A stretch of DNA of 64,000 bases from Acorus gramineus (lineage: Eukaryota; Streptophyta; Magnoliopsida; Acorales; Acoraceae), in the NCBI GenBank assembly GCA_030737835.1, contig CM060853.1, positions 20,518,895-20,582,894 on the forward strand, written 5' to 3'. Below, in pieces: positions 50,816 to 62,283 of this stretch (positions within the stretch are counted from its first letter, which is position 1; every line of letters begins with the position of its first letter). A program made the translations under genes and the position numbers. The notes under the pieces were generated by a model that searched no databases, was not told the origin of the DNA, and worked only from the letters and a program-made list of their open reading frames with translations.

Positions 50816-53007
50816 CAAAACTTAATAACCTCATAATCCCATGAAATTCAACGAGGATTCCTTTTTTATGAAGGAGATCAAGAGTAGTTGATACTCTACT
50901 AGACAAGCCAATTTTTAACCAAATTTTTTTATTAAGACCATTTTTAAGCAAATTTATCATTTATAACATGGATAACATCCAGGTTTGAGAGTTGGTGTAT
51001 CATTATTTTTCAATCATCTTTGTTGTCATTGGAATTTCTTTTATTTTTTTTCAATACACTAGTGTTTCCCCCATTGATGGATTTTAAAATATATCATGCA
51101 GTGCATTGTTACAAGCAATCTGACATATAGGAAGCAATTCTATATTTTAACTAGTTATATATTTCATTAGATGGATTATTGTTAATATAAGTAAATGAGT
51201 ATACATAATTAGTGGGAGGATATGTTTTATTCTCTATAAAGATACATACATGAAATCTAAATTTATATATATATATATAACATTTGAACATTGTAAAAAG
51301 TCTTACATGTAAGACCACCAAAAATTATTCTATATATCATGTATATGCTTTGTTTGATTGCTTATCGCTCTGTTGCCTTTTTCATGATCCTACCCACAAC
51401 CCAAACATAGAAAAGACAGTCCAAAAACTGAATGGTCCATGCCAGTCACATGGGGTCTCCAAATAGACACACTTTTGTATAATCTAAGGTTTGCATGGTA
51501 AGCATTACCATCTTTTAAGTTGGGGCCTGCAGGACCGAGAGAGAAAGGGTTTTTAAGGGCTCTTAATCCAGTAGCAAATTAAACAAATTATAAAATGGCA
51601 TGTTATCCGATCATTTTTTAATTATATAGATGTTGCATGCTATCGCTTTTGTGATTTGTACATCTCTACTTGGATCACTGAGGCTTGATTTGATAAGGGG
51701 ATAAAAATTTAAGACAAGTCTGTCTTATTTTGAAGGTTAAAAAATCTATTAATTTTATCTAGATTCACATTTGATCATGTATATTGTTATCCTCAATTAT
51801 TTTATGTATATATCCTAATTTTTGCATTTGGTTAACATGACTCAAAACACTAGATGAATTCAAAATAAAAAATTTAAATACTAAGTTTACCCATCCACAA
51901 AATACACAGATAAACAAACATAAACAGCCAACAGTCGATGGGTTTGAATCCTCTGTCACAAACCATATTATGAGATTTAATTTATACATCAGCCCTCTCA
52001 CTCTTTTTCTTAAGCATTCAAACAACATGAGAACATGCATGAACAGGAACCTCTTCCCAACATAAATCCAAATATATTGCATCAAATACCCGAAGAATAA
52101 AACAAAAAATTATATATACACATAAATATTAAGTTTTGATTACGAAATAGATTTTTTAAAAGAATAAACAAAATAAGTGAAATGTTAAAGTGAAAAATAG
52201 AAAGGACACATAGAAGATGAGATAAAGTACGAGGGAGGCAGGTATTTGTTACAGTGGTTCCCTCATTTTTTTTTGGAAGGACATGATTGTGTTTCCTTTT
52301 TTATTGAAGGAGAAGGGATTACATGGTCAAATAATATATTCGAGGTTTCATGAAGTACTCATTTAGATTTAAATAAACTTTATCCCAATTTTCTTTTATG
52401 TCGAATGGGATAATTAGTCCTCCAACCCATTTATCCCCTTATCTCCCCCCCCCCCCCCTCTTTATCTTCTATCCACATCAGGCCTAAGTTATTAACTTTT
52501 TGGTTGTCAAATTATTTTTCCTTTTTTTTAACATAACCAAAATCACCTTGGTTTACACAAATGGAGTACTAATTTAGATGACACTATTATTCGAACTCAA
52601 AGCATATATAGGTGTGAACGCATAGGGATTTCTACAGATAATGAGACTATATATGATTCATAACAGCCAAATTTGAAGGGGAAAGCAAGCTAGTCTTTTA
52701 CTCCATGTTTGAACACAGAATAAGACTTATTCTAGAGTGCATAGTTATACTAGCATAAGTGAGTATAACAGTGAAATAAGTGATTTTATGTTTGATTGTA
52801 TTTTGAATTATTCTCGTTGGAATATGTAATTGAGGTGAATATTTTCCCTCTTCAATTAAATTTGTAAATCTTTTGGAAAAATAAACTTGAACTATATGAA
52901 TTTTTTGGGCTATGTTTCTACTCTCTCAATGACTGTATAGAAAAATGACACACAATAACTCATAATGACTCTCAATGACTAACTGTGCTTGATTGTCTGA
53001 CTCTGTT

Positions 53008-53185
53008 TGACTGTGCCTTTAGAGTGCTATCGCGCGACCTCTTTATAGGCTGCCTACGTACCCCTTGGAGATCAAGTCACACGTAGTTCCTTTGCTTGAC
53101 TGTGCCTTTAGAGTGCTATCGCGCGACCTCTTTATAGGCTGCCTACGTACCCTTTGGGGATCAAGTCACACGTAGTTCCTTTATT
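53008..53185 (+). repeat. 89-bp tandem duplication in solo LTR
   Basis: TGACTGTGCCTTTAGAGTGC starts at 53008 and again at 53097; the units are nearly identical. Confidence 0.9.
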
Positions 53186-53410
53186 GACCTTGCAACCGCC
53201 TTATCACTAAGTGTTTAGTGGCCTTTTTTTCAGGGAAACTCCCTCAGCATTTATGCTCCACGTCGGTCCTTGATTACCCACGTTCTGCTGGTAGTGGGCC
53301 TTAAATGCCACCTTGGCAGTTACAGGCGTTAGTGGTCTTCTGACCGTTTCTTCACTCTGCTCGGGGACTCTTGATACGCTCGCCCGTACGTTTCATAGAA
53401 TGCCCGCAAG

Positions 53411-53700
53411 GAGTAAGGTCCACCTACCAGACCTTGTGTCTGGTCGTGCCTTAGACTGCTCGCTTTCGACGAGTAAGGTCGACCGACTAGACCTCGTGTC
53501 TGGTCGTGCCTTGACTACTCGTTTTTGAGGAATAAGATCGACCAACCAGATCTCGTGTCTGGTCGTGCCTTAGTCATATTTGAGGAGTAAGGTCGACTGA
53601 CCAGACCTCGTGTTTGGTCGTGCCTTAGTTATCTTTGAGGAGTAAGGTCAACCGACCAGACCTCGTGTCTGGTCGTGCCTTAGACTACTCGTTTCTGAAG
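53411..53700 (+). repeat. Five-unit hairpin tandem array in solo LTR
   Basis: Units start at 53411, 53471, 53531, 53585 and 53640 (54-60 bp period) with GAGTAAGGTCGACC or variants. Most contain the near-perfect stem GACCAGAC-loop-GTCTGGTC with a CTCGT-type loop. A related, less regular set is in the other solo LTR (43080-43320). Confidence 0.85.
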
Positions 53701-54267
53701 TGCCTGACTGCCCGACTATACCGTGGATCTAGTCGTGTCAGCACATTCAGGAGAGTTATCATGATTAAGGATTGGAACTCAGATTTACGGGTTTCACGGT
53801 AGGTCTACATCCGTCCTGGTGTGACACGTTATCTCTGATATGACACGTGTTGTGGTGAAGATTTTTATCTCCACAATAATAATAAAGTTTTTATTGTTTG
53901 GATAAAATATGAATAAAGTGTAGATAATGATTTATAAAATGTGAAAAAATGATGATAATTGATTCGACAGTGGGCCTATATATTCTTTGTATGAAATAAC
54001 TTGAAATAATTTTAATTATAAAGGCTGGCTGGAATCCATATATCACTTTATATCAGTTTATTCTCGTATAGATTATCACATAGTATTCATTGCATCAAAC
54101 ACCAAAAATTATATATTCTATTTTATTCCATGTTATTCCGTAACATATTTTGTATCCAAACGAGGCTTAAATAGACTTTGCAGCTATTCATCTATCGTTC
54201 TAATAAAAGAAGTTTATTGAAGTTCAGTAGAGAAGGTGGGTGTCTGGGTTTGTCATATTTCTTTGTA

Positions 54268-54760
54268 GGGAAAAATTCATATAACCCCCTGTAATATTTC
54301 TGATATCCATATAATCCCTTATAATCTCAATATATTCATATAACCCCTTGTATACATACCATAAATGCAAATAATCTTCACGATTGAAAATTATTTAACA
54401 AAGTTAGAATATTTCAGACATATTTAGTTATCTAAATCATGGTTAACAAACATGTATTCTTTTAATCCTCTGAAAGTAGCCAATACTTAAAAAAAAATGC
54501 CTAAAAGAGTATAAAATTAGAAATATAAGAGTTTTTTTTTAAATATTGGCTGTTTTATGAGGATTAAAAAAATACATATTTATTAACCATAGTTTAGATA
54601 ACGAAATATATTCAAAATATTCTAACTCTGTTTAAGAATTTTTAATCGCAGAAGTTTATTTACATTTATGGTGTATTCACGTAGAGTTATATAGATATAT
54701 TGAAATTTTAAGGGATTACATAGATATAAAAAAAATTACAGAGTTACATGGATTTTTCTC
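54268..54760. mobile_element. Foldback (Mutator-like) element
   Basis: Left GGGAAAAATTCATATAACCC and right arm ending ACATGGATTTTTCTC pair as long inverted repeats; internal arms (AATCATGGTTAACAAACATG against ATTTATTAACCATAGTTTAG) continue the fold. The 9-bp flanks TTCTTTGTA and TTTTTTTTA match at seven positions. Confidence 0.6.
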
Positions 54761-55834
54761 TTTTTTTTATTACGTGGTACCAGGAATTTCTTATGTTTAC
54801 ACACACACATTTTTTATATTTTATATATTTCAATGTCAATTATTGGACTCCATCGTCTCTGATACGTGGTCTCATAGCTTCATTGAAATTTCAAGAAATT
54901 ATTTTTAATTATATAAATTGGTCATTGACTTTACCCTGACACATCTTAAAGAAACATTGTACCACATGGTCCTTCTTTCGTATAAAACATAACCGTATAA
55001 ACGTATATCAATCCATAAATTTATTCAATAAATGCCCTCGAAATCACCATCGATGTAACGGATAACATCATGTGATTTTGTCCTTACTGTTTTTATATAT
55101 ATTTTTATATAAGTTCAAACATATGAACCAGGCATCCAATAATTAAGACCATTTCATAAAGCAGTCACAAAGACAAAGCACTGTTTCCATAGTTTACTCG
55201 TTATTCACTGTTTAATAAGATTAAGATATAACATTAAAAAAAATGACCAATGATGTTCTTGATGACAATTATTATATAAATCACAATTTTAGGCGTGACA
55301 TAGCTGCATTGGTATCCAATGATTAAGTCCACCCAATGCCAATTATCAAAACTATTTTTTTTTTCCTCAGTTGAATGTTTCGTGTAAACACTGTTAGAAA
55401 TTTCACCAAACATCTACTAATGTTGACACCATAGAAATAGAGCTCTGAAGGTCTTTGTCCATGATTATGCATGTGTTTCAAAAGAATACGGATCAAGTCA
55501 ATATCGATCACTATCTTAACCAAACTAAAGTCATTGGGGGCCTATATAGTGTTGATTTAAGGATATTTGAAGTAGAGTTTGTTGAATTTTTAGGTGTGTG
55601 AGTTGTTACAGTCCATGTTTGTACATTAATGCTGCGACATGCGTCCACAATGGTAGCAGAATATAATCATTTCTTAAGAAACACGTAAGAATCAATTGAA
55701 TTACCCAGAGTTATGCCACACCATCAACAATTGATATACCAGGGTGTGGATTTCAAAGGTGGTTTTTTTAATACCGTGTACATTATTCCCTATATAGATA
55801 TTATGTTAACAATCTAAGCAGTATAAGATTTTAT
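54761..55834. other. Intergenic
   Basis: AT-rich DNA without supported features. Confidence 0.4.
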
Positions 55835-55843
55835 TTTATTTTA

Positions 55844-56383
55844 GGGGGAAATCCATATAACACCATGTAAACTGTCTGAAATCTATATAACCTCCTGATT
55901 TTTTCTAAGTCCATATAGCCCCTCAAAAACACCTATGTAAATCCAATAGCCCCCTAAGTTAAATTTTTATTGACAGATTATGATTATTATGCGAATATTC
56001 TGTTTGGTTAATTATGGCTGAAAACATAGTATATCAAAAACCCCTATAATTTTTTTAAAAAAAAATGTAAAAATTCTTACATAAATGATAATTTTATCCA
56101 TACGGATGAGATTTTATAATTTATCTTGAAAGGTAAAATTGTCATTTATATAGGGTTTTTCACATTTTTAACAAATTGTAGTGGGGTTAGATATACTGTG
56201 TTTTCAGTCAGAGTTATCCAAATGGAATATTCACATAACTATCATCATTTGTCAATGAAAGTTTAGCTCATTGGGTTATTTGAATTTGCATAGGTGTTTT
56301 CAGGGGGTTATATGAACTTCAGGAAAAGTCAGGAGTTAATATAGATTTCATACAGTTTATAAGGGGTTATTTGGATTTTTCCC
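55844..56383. mobile_element. Foldback (Mutator-like) MITE with perfect 9-bp target duplication
   Basis: Arms of about 270 bp are inverted repeats almost through the whole 540 bp (left GGGGGAAATCCATATAAC; right end TTATTTGGATTTTTCCC). TTTATTTTA flanks both sides (55835-55843 and 56384-56392). Confidence 0.85.
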
Positions 56384-56392
56384 TTTATTTTA

Positions 56393-59300
56393 TCATTTTT
56401 ATAATTCTTATTAAAAATTCAAATTAGTTCACCTTGAATAATTTAAAGATAAATGCTAAATGAAAGTTGGATAAATATTTATAATATTTTGTGTATAAAT
56501 TCTAATATTGTATTAGTTGTTTGGGTTTTGGATTGCGTGAGACCGTGAGAGATATGTCTGAAATTTTTTTTAAAAAAAAATTCAAAAGATATTTTAATAT
56601 ATGACATAAATATGAACGAATAAAGCATTTTTATACTCTTTTTGAAATTATTATCAGGGTTTATACTAATCTATGGGGACTTTGATATCAAATTCATCTG
56701 TATGTTCAAAAATAACATATGATAATTACTATAGTTAGTTTAATTTGGAAAAAAGTTACATTCATCTATATAAGTTGTTTAGTTGACTTTTATAAAAATC
56801 AAGATTTTAAACTGAAAGTTTAAAATTATATATTTCTTATAATCTATTAATTATCTACTACAAAACTGAATTATTTTGAAAATTGGTTTCTAATAAGATC
56901 CACCAAAACAATTATTATTTTGGGCTCTCCGGCCTTATTGAAGCTTATCCATCACCCCTGATGGTATAAGGGTTGTCAATAGAATCATAGGTGTACGAGA
57001 GCATGAATTGTTTTAGTTAATATTCACAGTTAGATTAATGTTTCATCAAAAAATATTCACAGTTAGATTACACAGGATAGTTGGCTTGGATGTCGCGACC
57101 TTCTATTGTTATGTTTCCTGAATAAAGATGTCTTGGTTACTAAAATCTAAACATAATCAGATTCTAACAGTTTACAGCAGTTTATGTTAATGTTTTACTT
57201 CACAATGAATAAAAAGTTACATTACATGAAATGAAATAAATAGAAAGGTAAATATGACCAATATATTGTCCCTAGCTCTTTTTAATTTTTTCTTCTTCGG
57301 ATCATCATAACATCACGTCATATATATCACAGTTACACGTGAAAACATCAATAATTATTCATTCTCAGAAGCAGGGGCGGAGGCACTTGCTTTAATTTTT
57401 GAGCTAAACAATAGGTGTGATTGAATAATTCCCGGTGTCTACAGTATCAGAATTCACTCCCTTCTTTGACATAACTCAGCTCTCTCAAACAAGTCATAAC
57501 CAAATATTTTTTTTTTCTAATTTAAATGACATTATATAATCATTTTTTAAAAGAATATATATTTACAAAAATTTTAATTTTATGTTTTGAAATTTAGAGT
57601 GCAACTCGAGCGGGTTGAGAAGTTGAAGTTCAACTTGAACCCTACATGAAGTTAAAGGAATTCACCTCAAACTCAACCCAAGCAATTCTTCCATTTGAGA
57701 AGATCCATCGACCTAATTCAAATTTTATCTTACAAATTAAACAATTAAATATAACTTTAAATATTTAAATTTATCACTCTCTATTTTGATTCCGGATTGA
57801 TCCAGGTTATCTAAATCCTCAACTCGAATTCAATCTGAATTAGATTCGGGTTTAGATTGAACTCGAACTCCAAAACTCCAATTTAAACCCGTCCAAAATC
57901 CGGGTTAGATAAGATTCAATCTTTCCTTGAATTGTGTTAAAATTAATCAAATAAAGCAGTATTAAATAAAATAAAGAAATAATGTGACAATAGTAAATTT
58001 AAAGCCCCCATTTAAGTACAATCGTGGCTCGACCCTGCCCAAAAGTATACAAAATCCAGACAAATCAAAGTGAGACCCAATTGTTTTTGCTAGATTTACA
58101 GTTTATGATTTTGCAGCATTTCACTATTATATAAACTCGGATAAAATCCAAGCAGGTCACAGTCATTTCATTTTCCATGGAGTGAGTGCATGCATCAACC
58201 TTACCTTAGTATGGACCACACACAACCACAAAACTATAGCATAGATTTTCAAAGGAGGTTAACCCAAACCTAAAAAAGGGATCTCTATCTTTCAACGACA
58301 AAAAAAAAAGTAGTTTCTTAGTTTTGACACGACACCTCAAAATCATTAAAAAAATAATTAAAAAAAAAAAAACTTCTGATGGGATGGACTTTCACTGTTT
58401 GCGCTTCTGCAGTTGTCCTCGAATCTTAATTAATTAAGAAAACGTTGGGAGTGATATATAAATAAATATATATATATTAAGTTAATTGAACAGAGAAGAA
58501 GACAAGATTGTAGTGTCGTCACTTGCATCGACTTCAGTGATATGTGGATAAATGGTTTGGCTGAATTTGTATCGTTTGTTTTTCCAATGGTTGGCAGATC
58601 GGCTCTGGGGAATATGTTGGGTTGGTTGGAAGGTGGTTCTCCCTCTTCTTTTGAATGCTTAAAATACAGAGACATTTGACATGTGTTGTGCATAAACCTC
58701 AGCTCCGTTTTTAAAGTCAATGAAAGGTATCCGATTTCATGAGCAAATTATTAATTACATGAATTTTACTTATCATTGTTTAGACGAATATTATTGTGTG
58801 ACGTCTTGTATTACAGTATAAAGATCTATTAGTAAAGATTTAGAGTGTCCTATCTGGCCTGAGGGATAGCATGTACTGATTCCCTTTGAGAGTTCAGGGC
58901 CAGCGGTTCCAACCGTGTATCTGATATTTTTAAGAGAAAGGGGTGGTGCAAAAGAAAAAGAGGGAGATTGAGAAATTTTATAATCTCATTAATCATTATA
59001 TGCTTGACAAAGTGAATGTTTTTATATGATATAGGTAAATTTTGTCAAATCATATGAATATGTATTTCTTTTATATGATTTTATTCTTTTTGTTCTTCTG
59101 TAAATGTTGAAATTTAATACAGAGACATTCTACATGTGTTGTTGAGTTAACAAATGTGTATATATACACAAACCAACATGACAGCCTTCCTATAGGATGA
59201 TTGTGCAACTGGGAAAAGAAATTTCTTGCCACCATGTTCATGATGTGTGGTTTTAATTTGATTGACGTAGGTCACTTGGATTCACTGGGCAACCTACCTT

Positions 59301-59539
59301 TGATTTGATGAGTTGCTACCTTGAAATTGAAGATTTTTTAATAATGTAGATTGGATTTGATATTAGTGGCCGTCACCTTATTTTCAAATGAGCAATCAAC
59401 GTAACAGGTTTCTTTCTTTCTTTCTTTTGATGGGAGAGGGGGGGAGGGGGGTCGTGGTGTCATTAAAAATGATACATCATGATTAACTGTCACAAAAACG
59501 ATTTTAAATAATCTAGAGCAAGTGAGATAGATACATTCT
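56393..59539. other. Intergenic
   Basis: AT-rich, with a SINE-like piece at about 58850-58935 (CAGCGGTTCCAACCGTG resembles a B-box) and A-runs. No gene supported. Confidence 0.4.
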
Positions 59540-59548
59540 AAAAATTAA

Positions 59549-59990
59549 TGCCCCCATGTAAGTCTAGATTGCCCCTTAAGTAAAATTTTCGTTAATAAAT
59601 GAAAAATATTTTGTGAGTATTATGTTTGGTTAACCCTGGTTGAAAATATAGCATACCAAGATTCCCCTACGATGTGTTACAAATGTGAAAAATATTTTAT
59701 AAATGACGATTTTTTCCCTACAGACATGATTTTATAATCTATTTAGAATTATAAAATTATCATTTTTTTTTATTTTTAACACATTGTAGGGTTTTTTGGT
59801 ATGTTATGTTTTCAATCGAAGTTAACCAAATAGAATATTCACATAATATTCATCATCTGTCAATGAAAGTTTTAACTTAGGGATTATTTGGACTTATCTA
59901 AGTGTTTTTAGGGGGTTATATGGACTTCAGAAAAAATCAAGAGGTTATATGAATTTTGGATAGTTTATCAGGGGTTATTTGGATTTTTCC
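59549..59990. mobile_element. Foldback element, third copy, left end shortened
   Basis: Same family as 55844-56383 (for example GGGGGTTATATGGACTTCAG and ATTTGGATTTTTCC at the right). The outermost left arm is missing, yet AAAAATTAA flanks both sides exactly (59540-59548 and 59991-59999). Confidence 0.75.
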
Positions 59991-59999
59991 AAAAATTAA

Positions 60000-60944
60000 A
60001 CGTAAAAAATGAAAGATTTAAATATTTTTTAGACTTTTGTGGGGCTATTTATCACGAGGTCTTGGTTCAAATTTGATCATTTACCATGAGAACTTTTATG
60101 GGAGGTACAGGTACTACAATTGTCTACAGTCCATTGATGATACAGGGAAAGGGAAAGGCTTTTTAAGAAATCTCTAAAAATCACCACAATATTTTTTTAT
60201 ATTATAGAGAAAAAAATGCTCCCTATGACATATAGAGAGTTTTTTTTTATCATTTCAAAAGTCTCCTCATTTTTACCCTATCTTCATTTCCAATGATCAA
60301 TTTACCCCAATTCATATCTATAAATTATAAGATGATTGAATATCAAATGAATAAAAACATATTCTAAAACTTATCAAATATTGACTTGGAAAAAAATTTA
60401 TTTAAATAAAAATTATTAATAATGAATAAAAGTAAATTAAAATTTTGAAAACATGAAAAATAAATAAACATTATTTATAATGAATAAAAATTAATTATTA
60501 TTAATGAATAAAAAAAATTTCATGTAGGAAAATACCCAATATGCGTATATAAAGAAACAAAAAATGAAAGAAGGGGAAGGGGACGATATAGTCTTTTTTA
60601 GATGTAGGGAATGAATTTGGCTCCTCACCTATAGGGAGTGTGTTGTAGAAAAATGTAGTGAGAGAGATGTGTGGGGAGACTTTTGGAGGTGGATTTTAAG
60701 ATTTTTGACTCTTCATATAGAAAAAATGTGGTGTAGCCGTGTAGGGAGTCTTTTAAAGATGCTCTAACATAACTTTTGGTGTTGCGGAGGGTCCAGAAGC
60801 ACATGAAGCTGTTCCTTAGTTGTTTCAACTATTGATTTTAGAGTTGACTGAAGTCGGAAAATAAATATTTTGTATATTAATTAAATTGAAATACTGATAT
60901 TTACCAAAGTGATTTTTCTTGTTATTGCGTGGACAATAATATTA
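60000..60944. other. Intergenic
   Basis: AT-rich with no supported gene. A weak B-box-like motif near 60085 is not enough to call a SINE. Confidence 0.4.
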
Positions 60945-61869
60945 GGGATTTTTGCATGTATATCCTTGTTAAATTTTAATTTTGTCAAAATACCCCTGAA
61001 AAAACTCATAGTGCAAAAATACCCTTCAAAAACTCTATGTGAGTGCAATCATACCCGTGGTAAAATTCTGTCTGGTTCGGTTAATATTTTCCATTTTCAT
61101 TCCGTTATAAATGTTGAAATGACCCTTGTACCCTTAGGTTATCCAAAGTGAGTTTTATTTTTACTTTTTTGCATATATACCCCTCTTATAATACATATTT
61201 ACATACTTATCCCTTTTATTTTCACCATTACATAAATACCCCTGCAATTTTAATACATCTTGCAAATTTGCCCCTGAGGTTAGTGTTCCTGAGAATTGAT
61301 TAGAATAATTCCCTTAGCCACTGTAATCGCATGTAATAGTTCAAAATACCCTCACCACGCTCTGTTTGAATGGTCGAACCCTAGTTCCTTCTTCCTCCTT
61401 CAACCTTCTCTCTTTCTTTTTTTCATGTAAGGTTGAGTAGAGTGCGTGATTTAAGTGAGAGGTAAACTGGTCATTTTACATGATACTGGTAGGGTTAAGA
61501 ATCTAATCATGATTCGGTCATAGTTTTTAACAACGACTGATTCAGGTGCAAATTTGCACAATTTATTAAAATTTCAGGGGTATTTATGTAATGGTGGAAA
61601 TAATAGGGGTAATTCTGAAAATACGGGTTTTAAGAGAGGTATTTATGCAAAAAAATATTTTTTTTTCAAATTTAGTGTGGGCATTTAGGTCAATGTACAT
61701 ATAGAGTTAGACTTTTTAACCATGGTTAATCTAAAAGTCTTCACATCGTGTGGTATAGGGGTACGATTGCGCTCACTCAATGTTTTTGAGGGGTATTTTT
61801 GCACCGTGAGTTTTTTAAGGGTATTTTAGCAAAATGAAAATTTAACAGGAGTATATATGAAAAAAACCC
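60945..61869. mobile_element. Large Mutator-like foldback element, perfect 9-bp target duplication
   Basis: 925 bp. Left arm GGGATTTTTGCATGTATATC pairs with the right end (...GGAGTATATATGAAAAAAACCC) and the arms stay complementary for roughly 300 bp (TACCCCTGAAAAAACTCA against TGAGTTTTTTAAGGGTA). ATAATATTA flanks both ends (60936-60944 and 61870-61878). The loop (about 61280-61530) is unrelated unique sequence. No transposase. Confidence 0.85.
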
Positions 61870-61878
61870 ATAATATTA

Positions 61879-62283
61879 TCTCTTGACTCGCATCTCATAT
61901 TCCGATAATGTTTTTACACGCAGTCTTGTATACATGCTCATGTGAAATACAAATATTTATATCAGGTATATTTATTTTTTTGATTAAAGAGTTCCATTTA
62001 ATTTATTAAAATATAAATTTTAATACAAAAAATATATATTTAAAAAAACAAAACACGATATATATAGAAGAAATAAAATAAAGTGCATATAAGTGTTTCT
62101 AATATTATTCTACTTATAATTTTAACATTATTTTAGTTCTAATTTATTCAGACCATCGGACTGGATGGTGGAGGTAGTTCTATTGTCTCTCTAGAGTTTA
62201 ATGGACTAATATAATATTCAATTTAATATTAGTGAAAATAACACCATTTTAATATAAAATAAAACATATCTCTAGGAGTAGTG
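61879..62283. other. Intergenic
   Basis: AT-rich DNA; nothing supported. Confidence 0.4.

Larger units (their letters stand above)
49866..52697. other. Upstream region of the MYB gene and intergenic DNA
   Basis: CT/GA-rich next to the gene, then AT-rich. Contains a family X MITE (50550-50815) and a C13 homopolymer (52445-52457). Confidence 0.45.
52831..53875 (+). mobile_element. Solo LTR (copy 2), Ty3/Gypsy-like family
   Basis: Begins TGAGGTGAATATTTTC and ends GATTTTTATCTCCACA; the ends are inverted repeats of about 15 bp. Flanks GTAAT and ATAAT give an approximate 5-bp target duplication. It holds an 89-bp tandem duplication (53008-53185) and a hairpin-bearing tandem array (53411-53700). 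No internal retroviral-type genes. Confidence 0.7.
52701..54166. mobile_element. PIF/Harbinger MITE (copy 2) split by a solo LTR
   Basis: Matches the 10011-10469 MITE: TTTGAATTATTCTCGTTGG on the left and TTCGACAGTGGGCC plus GTATCCAAACGAGGC on the right. TTA flanks both ends (52698-52700 and 54167-54169). The solo LTR 52831-53875 interrupts it. Confidence 0.75.

Noticed and set aside
53411..53700. CRISPR-like array
   Set aside because: Regularly spaced palindromic units, but the spacing segments are themselves repeated and the array sits inside a plant solo LTR; no cas genes.
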